This document shows, piece by piece, positions 59,458 through 64,000 of a DNA stretch of 64,000 nucleotides. The position numbers were made by a program, and so were the translations under genes. The notes beneath the pieces were generated by a model. It did no database searches, was not told the DNA's origin, and saw nothing but the letters and a program-made list of their open reading frames with translations. Each line of letters begins with the position of its first letter. Position 1 is the stretch's first letter. The DNA comes from UBA5734 sp964528645 (GTDB lineage: Bacteria > Bacillota > Clostridia > Saccharofermentanales > UBA5734): contig CAZGSR010000011.1 in assembly GCA_964528645.1 (NCBI GenBank), positions 1 to 64,000 of the forward strand, given 5' to 3'.

Positions 59458-61141
59458 ATCGATAGGACAATCTTTGGATAACGACAGTCCGTCAAGGCAC
59501 AAACGGTTTCCAGGATCTGTTTTCTGGTTGCTGCTGCCCGCGATCCTGTATGTGGTTTTTCTGCTGGTGCTTCCTGGGCAGCGACTGGATCTTGAGCTGG
59601 AACAGGCACAACGGCTTGGTGTCGAATGGTACGTGGCTGGTCCGGACGGGGAAGGCCAACCGGTCAGCCTTCCGGCCAATTTAACATGGCCTGCGGGAAA
59701 TCCGCTTACGATAAAAACCAGTCTTCCACCTCCTTTTAAAGATCAACAGACGCTCTTGATCCGTTCGTCTCTCCAGACCATATCGGTCTTGCTGGACGGG
59801 GAAGCCATTCACTCCTATGATCGCCTCAAACAAGAATGGCCTCGATCACCTCTGGCAAGTTCCTGGCACATGGTCCGGATACCATCCCATAGTGACGGCA
59901 AATCGCTGGAAATTGTTGTCACTTCTTCGTATGAAAGCATGTCTGGCCGGATCAATGCCATCCATTACGGTAACAAAGCGAGCTTGATGTATTGGCTGGC
60001 TACGATCTATGGTCCGGGTTTGTTTTTGAGCGTCCTGCAGATTCTGGTCGGAGTAACTTTGCTGGCCGTTGCGTTTTTCATGCCGTCGAGATCCCGGAGA
60101 AGCATCTGGGCACTCGGTGCCTTTGCTGTCCTGATGGGCAGCTGGTTTCTGGCAGAATCCAGGATGATGCAATTTTTCTTGCCCAATGATCTGATTATCG
60201 GCAGCCTGGCCTATGTTTCACTGACACTTTGCCCGATTCCGTTCTTGATTCTGGTTTCTGACACTGTTTTGCCAGACTATCGGGTTTTATTCAACCGCCT
60301 GGTCATTCTGTTCAGCATTTTTTCCATTCTGATCCAGTTGCTTCAGTTCCTTGGCTGGGCAGATTTTTTCACTACCGTGCTGTATACCAATCTAGGGATT
60401 GCTCTGGTCATGAGCGTGATTCTCGTCATGCTGGTGAAAGGCTGGCTCTTGAACAAGAGTAAGGAAATCGCCCGATTCCTGATCGCATTTTCCATTCTGG
60501 CTTTCTTTGGTTTTCTGGAGTTTGCCAACTTTTTAAGGGGTGATTTTACCGATACATCTGTCTTTTTGCGTCTTGGGTTTATCGCATTCCTTCTGATCCT
60601 GGCTTTCCAGTCCTTGCGCAACGCCCGGCTGATCATGCTCCAGAATCAAGCTGCGCTGATCTATGAAAAAATGGCCTTTGAGGATATTTTAACTGGCCTT
60701 GGCAACCGCGCGGCCTTTGAACGGGATACGGCCGGTTTCAAATTGAATGCCCAGATCGGATCGTCCGTCAGGCTTGTGTCCATGGACCTCAATAATCTGA
60801 AGTGGATCAATGACCAGAAGGGACATGCTGCCGGTGATGAAGCAATCCGTCTGGCCAGCCACTGCATGAAACAATATTTTGCGCCCCTGGGTCGCTGCTA
60901 TCGGCTGGGTGGTGATGAATTCGCCTGTCTGATCCAGCCGGATCAGCCGGAGGTTTTCCGTCAGAATCTGGAGCAGTTCCAGACGCAAATCAAGACGATC
61001 AGCAAGGACGTGGACTACCCCTTTTCGATTGCCATAGGTAGCGCTGTCTATCCGACTGAAAGAACAGATTCTTTCCATAAATTCCTGATCCAGGTCGATC
61101 AGTTGATGTATCAGGACAAGCAAAAAAAGCCTGTACCTTGA
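59450..61141 (+). CDS. Membrane diguanylate cyclase (extracytoplasmic sensor, 7TM, GGDEF)
   Basis: The ATG at 59450 overlaps the preceding stop. The 563-residue protein has a first helix (VFWLLLPAILYVVFLLVLP), an extracytoplasmic jelly-roll-like part (about 45-180, ESMSGRINAI), seven helices of the 7TMR-DISM type (about 185-395) and a GGDEF domain with DLNNLKWINDQKGHAAGDEAI and the active-site loop YRLGGDEFACL. It makes c-di-GMP on binding an outside ligand, plausibly a carbohydrate presented with its coupled neighbour. No I-site RxxD is obvious before GGDEF. Confidence 0.9.
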   Translation: MNESIGQSLDNDSPSRHKRFPGSVFWLLLPAILYVVFLLVLPGQRLDLELEQAQRLGVEWYVAGPDGEGQPVSLPANLTWPAGNPLTIKTSLPPPFKDQQTLLIRSSLQTISVLLDGEAIHSYDRLKQEWPRSPLASSWHMVRIPSHSDGKSLEIVVTSSYESMSGRINAIHYGNKASLMYWLATIYGPGLFLSVLQILVGVTLLAVAFFMPSRSRRSIWALGAFAVLMGSWFLAESRMMQFFLPNDLIIGSLAYVSLTLCPIPFLILVSDTVLPDYRVLFNRLVILFSIFSILIQLLQFLGWADFFTTVLYTNLGIALVMSVILVMLVKGWLLNKSKEIARFLIAFSILAFFGFLEFANFLRGDFTDTSVFLRLGFIAFLLILAFQSLRNARLIMLQNQAALIYEKMAFEDILTGLGNRAAFERDTAGFKLNAQIGSSVRLVSMDLNNLKWINDQKGHAAGDEAIRLASHCMKQYFAPLGRCYRLGGDEFACLIQPDQPEVFRQNLEQFQTQIKTISKDVDYPFSIAIGSAVYPTERTDSFHKFLIQVDQLMYQDKQKKPVP

Positions 61142-61210
61142 TTGGCCGAACCGGTCAAACTGCGTTATGATGGTAACAGGAAGTTACGGAAAGTGATGCA
61201 GGCACATGAC

Positions 61211-61240
61211 TTGACGAGCTGACTATCAAGAATTATTCTT
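61211..61240 (+). promoter_or_regulatory. Rubrerythrin promoter overlapped by an inverted repeat
   Basis: TTGACG (61211-61216), 17 bases, TATTCT (61234-61239). AAGAATTATTCTT covers the -10 and is symmetric about the central T. A 7-1-7 site on the promoter of a rubrerythrin gene suggests a PerR/Fur-type peroxide-response operator, though it deviates from the consensus. Confidence 0.5.
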
Positions 61241-61270
61241 AGTAGCATCTAGACTTAAGGAGGATGACAC

Positions 61271-61864
61271 ATGGCCAAACTAGAAGGAACCAAGACCCTT
61301 GAGAACTTGATGAAAGCATTTGCAGGAGAATCCCAGGCTCGGAACCGCTACACGTATTTTGCGTCGGTTGCCCGGAAAGAAGGCTATCACCAGATTGAAG
61401 CCATTTTCCTGGAGACCGCCGACAATGAGAAAGAACACGCCAAACTATTCTACAAATACATTGTCGCTGGAATGGATGCCCAATCCGCAGTTCCGGTAGA
61501 CATCTGCGCGACCTACCCGGCCGGACTCGGGGACACCCGCCAAAACCTGCTCTCTGCCGCCGCTGGCGAACGCGAAGAGTGGACCCTCCTGTATAATAAT
61601 TTTGCTGAAATTGCCGTCCAGGAAGGTTTCAAAGATGTCGCAGCCACCTTTGACAAAATCGCAGAGGTCGAAAAGGAACACGAAGCCCGTTATTTGAAGC
61701 TGGCTGAAAACATCATCAATGACAAGGTTTTTGCCAAGGACGCACCCGTACTCTGGAAATGCCGCAATTGTGGCTATATTGTGGAAGGATTGGCTGCGCC
61801 GCAGATTTGCCCGGCCTGCAAACATCCACGCGAGTACTTCGAAGTCGCTGCGATGAATTTCTAA
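61271..61864 (+). CDS. rbr: Rubrerythrin
   Basis: The 197-residue protein starts MAKLEGTKTLENLMKAFAGESQARNRY (four-helix diiron domain) with the Glu/His ligands in ETADNEKEHAKLF and AEVEKEHEARYL, and ends with a rubredoxin-like knuckle: WKCRNCGYI and ICPACKHPREYF. It reduces hydrogen peroxide in anaerobes. AAGGAGG precedes the ATG. A ferritin-like gene follows 61 bases later. Confidence 0.95.
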   Translation: MAKLEGTKTLENLMKAFAGESQARNRYTYFASVARKEGYHQIEAIFLETADNEKEHAKLFYKYIVAGMDAQSAVPVDICATYPAGLGDTRQNLLSAAAGEREEWTLLYNNFAEIAVQEGFKDVAATFDKIAEVEKEHEARYLKLAENIINDKVFAKDAPVLWKCRNCGYIVEGLAAPQICPACKHPREYFEVAAMNF

Positions 61865-61925
61865 GAAACCGCACCAGTACGGGGCTGGATTTACCTGGCT
61901 CCAATGATACCGGAGGATACAAATC

Positions 61926-62438
61926 ATGGGCAAGACAGCCGTAGAAATTTCCAATGTCAACAACAAAGAAATCATCACAGTCCTGAATGAAGCATTGTCC
62001 GAGGAATGGCTGGCGTACTATCAGTACTGGATCGGTTCGCGCCTGATGGTCGGACCGATGCGCAGTGAGGTTGAACCTGAATTGCTGCTGCACGCCACCC
62101 AGGAGCTCGGTCATGCAGAGCTTGTCCTCAACCGCATCATCCAGCTCGGCGGCACTCCCGTTCTTAATCCCAACAAATGGAAAGACCTGGCCCGCTGCGA
62201 CTATGAGGAGCCATCTGATCCGTACATCGAAGTCATTCTCGAACAGAACCTGCGCGGTGAACGGTGCGCGATCCAGCGCTACCAGACCCTGGCGGCCATG
62301 ACTGAGGGTAAGGACTATGCGACCTACCAGATGGCGATCACGATCCTGAACGAAGAACTCGAGCACGAGCACGACATCGAGGATTTCATTGCCGACATCG
62401 AACGGTTGAAAGAAGACATCCGCCAGTTCCGGCTCTGA
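61926..62438 (+). CDS. Ferritin-like diiron protein (bacterioferritin/DPSL type)
   Basis: The 170-residue protein has four long helices with carboxylate/His ligand motifs EEWLAYYQYW, ATQELGHAELV, EQNLRGERCAI and NEELEHEHDIEDF. It resembles DPS-like or bacterioferritin-type iron-storage and peroxide-detoxifying proteins. CCGGAGGA precedes the ATG. Co-transcription with rubrerythrin is likely; a terminator follows. Confidence 0.82.
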   Translation: MGKTAVEISNVNNKEIITVLNEALSEEWLAYYQYWIGSRLMVGPMRSEVEPELLLHATQELGHAELVLNRIIQLGGTPVLNPNKWKDLARCDYEEPSDPYIEVILEQNLRGERCAIQRYQTLAAMTEGKDYATYQMAITILNEELEHEHDIEDFIADIERLKEDIRQFRL

Positions 62439-62496
62439 CACCAAAACCCCGCCAGATAGTTCCAGTCCATTGCAGCGGGAAACCTGAATTTTTCTA

Positions 62497-62554
62497 GAAA
62501 AAACCGGTTCCGTACCTATTGGATGAAAATCCATAGAGATGGGACCGGTTTTTA
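62497..62554. terminator. Bidirectional terminator after the ferritin-like gene
   Basis: AAAAACCGGTTCC and GGGACCGGTTTTT form a strong stem; a small GGAT/ATCC hairpin sits in the loop. Runs of A on the left and T on the right let it stop transcription from both sides. No gene is seen in the remaining bases up to 62672. Confidence 0.75.
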
Positions 62555-62672
62555 AATGGTGCAGATAAGCTGTGTTGGAGCAAGGGAACTGGCGATCTTT
62601 TGCCGGGGGTTCATTAAAACCTGAGGTGTGATCGCCAGTCCCTTTGTCCAGTCAGCAGGAAAATGGGCTGGT

Positions 62673-63290
62673 TCAGCGGTACTGAATGGCGTTGAACTTG
62701 CAGGCCTCGATACAGTTGCGGCAAACCAGGCATTCAGCAGGCTGGATCTTGTATTTGCCGCCTTCGGATTTGCTGATGGTAGCCGTTGGGCAAACCTTTG
62801 CACAGGCGCCGCAGTTGACACAGGCACTCGCCTCGATGGCCATTTTCTTCCTGGAGAGACGGCCGGGCAGGCTGAGAATCGTGCCATATGGGCACAAGTA
62901 ACGATGCCAGAGCAGTTCAGGGAAGAAAAGGGTCAGGCCGATCCCAAGGAAAAAGAGGGCTGGCAGGACCGGCAACGGTTTTTTGCCGATGATACCCAGT
63001 GCAGCGAGCCCCAGGAAAGCGACCAGGATGGCGATCCGGACCCAGGACTGAGTGAGCCATTTTGGCGTCGCCAGGCTCTTGATGTTGAGTTTCTTTTTCA
63101 ACCAGGTCTCAAACCTCATCACGGTGTTCATTGGGCAGACCCAACCACAATAGAAGCGGCCAAAGAACAGGCCGGCAATGGCACTGCCCAGGAAGATAAC
63201 CATCCAGAGCTGGATTTTGCCTTTGGCCAACAAAACGAGGAACAGGACGAGAAAAACGATTTGCAGGGCCGTCTGGAGTTTCTTAGTCAT
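62673..63290 (-). CDS. NapH/YccM-like 4Fe-4S membrane protein
   Basis: The start MTKKLQTALQIVFLV follows GAGAA; a longer frame into the cupin gene is rejected. The 205-residue protein has four membrane helices, the paired cysteine motifs CGWVCPMN and CPYG, and two ferredoxin clusters (CVNCGACAKVCPTA and CLVCRNCIEACKFN). It would carry electrons across the membrane to an unknown partner. The cupin gene upstream ends two bases before its start. Confidence 0.88.
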   Translation of the reverse strand: MTKKLQTALQIVFLVLFLVLLAKGKIQLWMVIFLGSAIAGLFFGRFYCGWVCPMNTVMRFETWLKKKLNIKSLATPKWLTQSWVRIAILVAFLGLAALGIIGKKPLPVLPALFFLGIGLTLFFPELLWHRYLCPYGTILSLPGRLSRKKMAIEASACVNCGACAKVCPTATISKSEGGKYKIQPAECLVCRNCIEACKFNAIQYR

Positions 63291-63291
63291 G

Positions 63292-63624
63292 CTATTTCTC
63301 GCCTCTGCCAACCCAGTTGGGATTAGGCGTCTTGACGACGTAGAATTCCAAAATGCCGTCAGAAAAATTATTGACATTCATTTTTGTATTGTTCGGGATT
63401 TCGATGATCTGGCCGGACTGGTAATCAACAGCGGCCTGGTCACCCAGGCGAAGGTTCATGGTTCCACGCAGAATCACCATGTTGACATGGGCATTGGTAT
63501 AATGCTCCGGCAATCCTTCACCGGTCGGCATGATCATGTGATTGATCAGAATCGATTCTGCACTGACGACAGTCTCAATGGTCCGGGTATCCTGCTGGAT
63601 CGGGGTGTGAACAGTTTCAATCAT
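63292..63624 (-). CDS. Small cupin protein
   Basis: The start MIETVHTPIQQ follows AGGAGGAA. The 110-residue protein is a single cupin barrel (GEGLPEHYTNAHVNMVILRG with metal-type His/Glu, SGQIIEIPNNTKMNV). Function unknown; it is coupled to the polyferredoxin gene and faces a Crp/Fnr-type gene. Confidence 0.8.
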   Translation of the reverse strand: MIETVHTPIQQDTRTIETVVSAESILINHMIMPTGEGLPEHYTNAHVNMVILRGTMNLRLGDQAAVDYQSGQIIEIPNNTKMNVNNFSDGILEFYVVKTPNPNWVGRGEK

Positions 63625-63749
63625 AGTGGGTTCCTCCTGACAGTAAACGATGTGTTGAGTATAATGGGACACAGATAAAAAGAGAGTTACCATGGAAACT
63701 TATTTGGCAAAACAATGCAAAGATTCTTGAAAGGGCAGGTTGTTCACGC

Positions 63750-64000
63750 ATGGCAGATAAGATGTCTCAGGATCATCTCTGGCTGGCTCTGGCAAAAATT
63801 CCGCCGCTCGATACCCTGCGCAACGAGCAATGGCACAGACTCGAGCAATCAGGATCTGTCCGGTTCCTGACTTTTGAAAAAGGCGGTCTGATCCATTTGC
63901 AGCAGGAACCTTGTACTGATCTCGATGTCATTCTGGAGGGGCAAATTTCGATCCAGAACATTGCCGAGGATGGAACCGTCCTGACGGTCAATTTGTTCAC
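63750..64000 (+). CDS. Crp/Fnr-family regulator, N-terminal part (cut by window edge)
   Basis: From the ATG at 63750 (an ATG at 63762 is also possible) the frame stays open to the window end. It reads MADKMSQDHLWLALAKIPPL, then FLTFEKGGLIHLQQEPCTDLDVILEGQISIQ, the start of a cyclic-nucleotide-binding-like barrel as in the regulator at 9868. It is divergent from the cupin/polyferredoxin pair and may control it. Confidence 0.7.
   Translation, partial: MADKMSQDHLWLALAKIPPLDTLRNEQWHRLEQSGSVRFLTFEKGGLIHLQQEPCTDLDVILEGQISIQNIAEDGTVLTVNLF

Noticed and set aside
1..64000. CRISPR arrays, tRNA or rRNA genes
   Set aside because: No regularly spaced direct repeats, cloverleaf patterns or rRNA-like stretches were seen on reading through; a covariance search was not possible.

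Overview
The window reads as chromosomal DNA of an obligately anaerobic, Gram-positive-type Bacillota, probably a Clostridia/Oscillospirales-like lineage. The signs are a c-di-AMP synthase next to glmM/glmS, strong GGAGG ribosome-binding sites, lipoproteins with Thr/Ala/Gln-rich linkers, rubrerythrin with a ferritin-like protein, a Na+-pumping decarboxylase built from separate subunits, and c-di-GMP signalling. The species cannot be named from the sequence alone. Most intergenic gaps are short and many genes overlap by 4-8 bases, so operons are easy to read.

Layout. 1-5.6 kb is an accessory, scarred region: a cut-off serine recombinase, a HepT remnant with a nonsense codon, a RelE/Phd toxin-antitoxin pair with a palindromic operator, an IS630-type transposase beside an orphan 3' gene fragment, a sucrose phosphorylase, and a truncated sugar-binding lipoprotein that runs into an antisense response-regulator fragment. 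5.7-9 kb is a pstSCA locus whose ATPase subunit has lost key catalytic residues, followed by a HipB-like remnant with an intact palindrome. 9-19.6 kb holds housekeeping and envelope genes: a GNAT enzyme, a Crp/Fnr regulator, a fused CdaA-CdaR protein, glmM, glmS, a MarR regulator, a cell-wall amidase and a serine hydrolase. 19.6-37 kb is an aldarate (glucarate/galactarate) island: glycerate kinase, tartronate semialdehyde reductase, glucarate dehydratase, a DapA-family aldolase, a tripartite TctCBA transporter, a LarA-like protein, a PrpR-type regulator with a broken AAA+ site, LrgAB with a hydroxyacid dehydrogenase, and galactarate dehydratase. It is interrupted by a second toxin-antitoxin pair and followed by a split ChrA transporter.

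37.8-49 kb carries an FAD oxidoreductase/permease pair and then the most unusual locus: a one-module C-A-T-TE non-ribosomal peptide synthetase (NRPS). Its adenylation pocket reads as threonine and its thioesterase nucleophile is cysteine. It is translationally coupled to a 7TM histidine kinase and a receiver-HD-GYP response regulator, with two mutually exclusive hairpins in the leader. This looks like a small-molecule synthase wired to a two-component/c-di-GMP pathway. 49.3-52.6 kb is a Na+-translocating decarboxylase operon, 52.8-56.2 kb a cobalamin nucleotide-loop assembly operon, and 57-61 kb a baeRF-like protein, a minimal GH65-like protein and a membrane diguanylate cyclase. 61-64 kb is an oxidative-stress/redox group: rubrerythrin, a ferritin-like protein, a polyferredoxin membrane protein, a cupin and a partial Crp/Fnr regulator.

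How it fits together. Aldarates imported by TctABC would be dehydrated by GudD or GarD to 5-keto-4-deoxyglucarate, split to pyruvate and tartronate semialdehyde, and led by GarR and glycerate kinase to 2-phosphoglycerate. The decarboxylase operon could conserve energy as a Na+ gradient downstream of the C3/C4 acids produced. No tRNA, rRNA or CRISPR array was seen.
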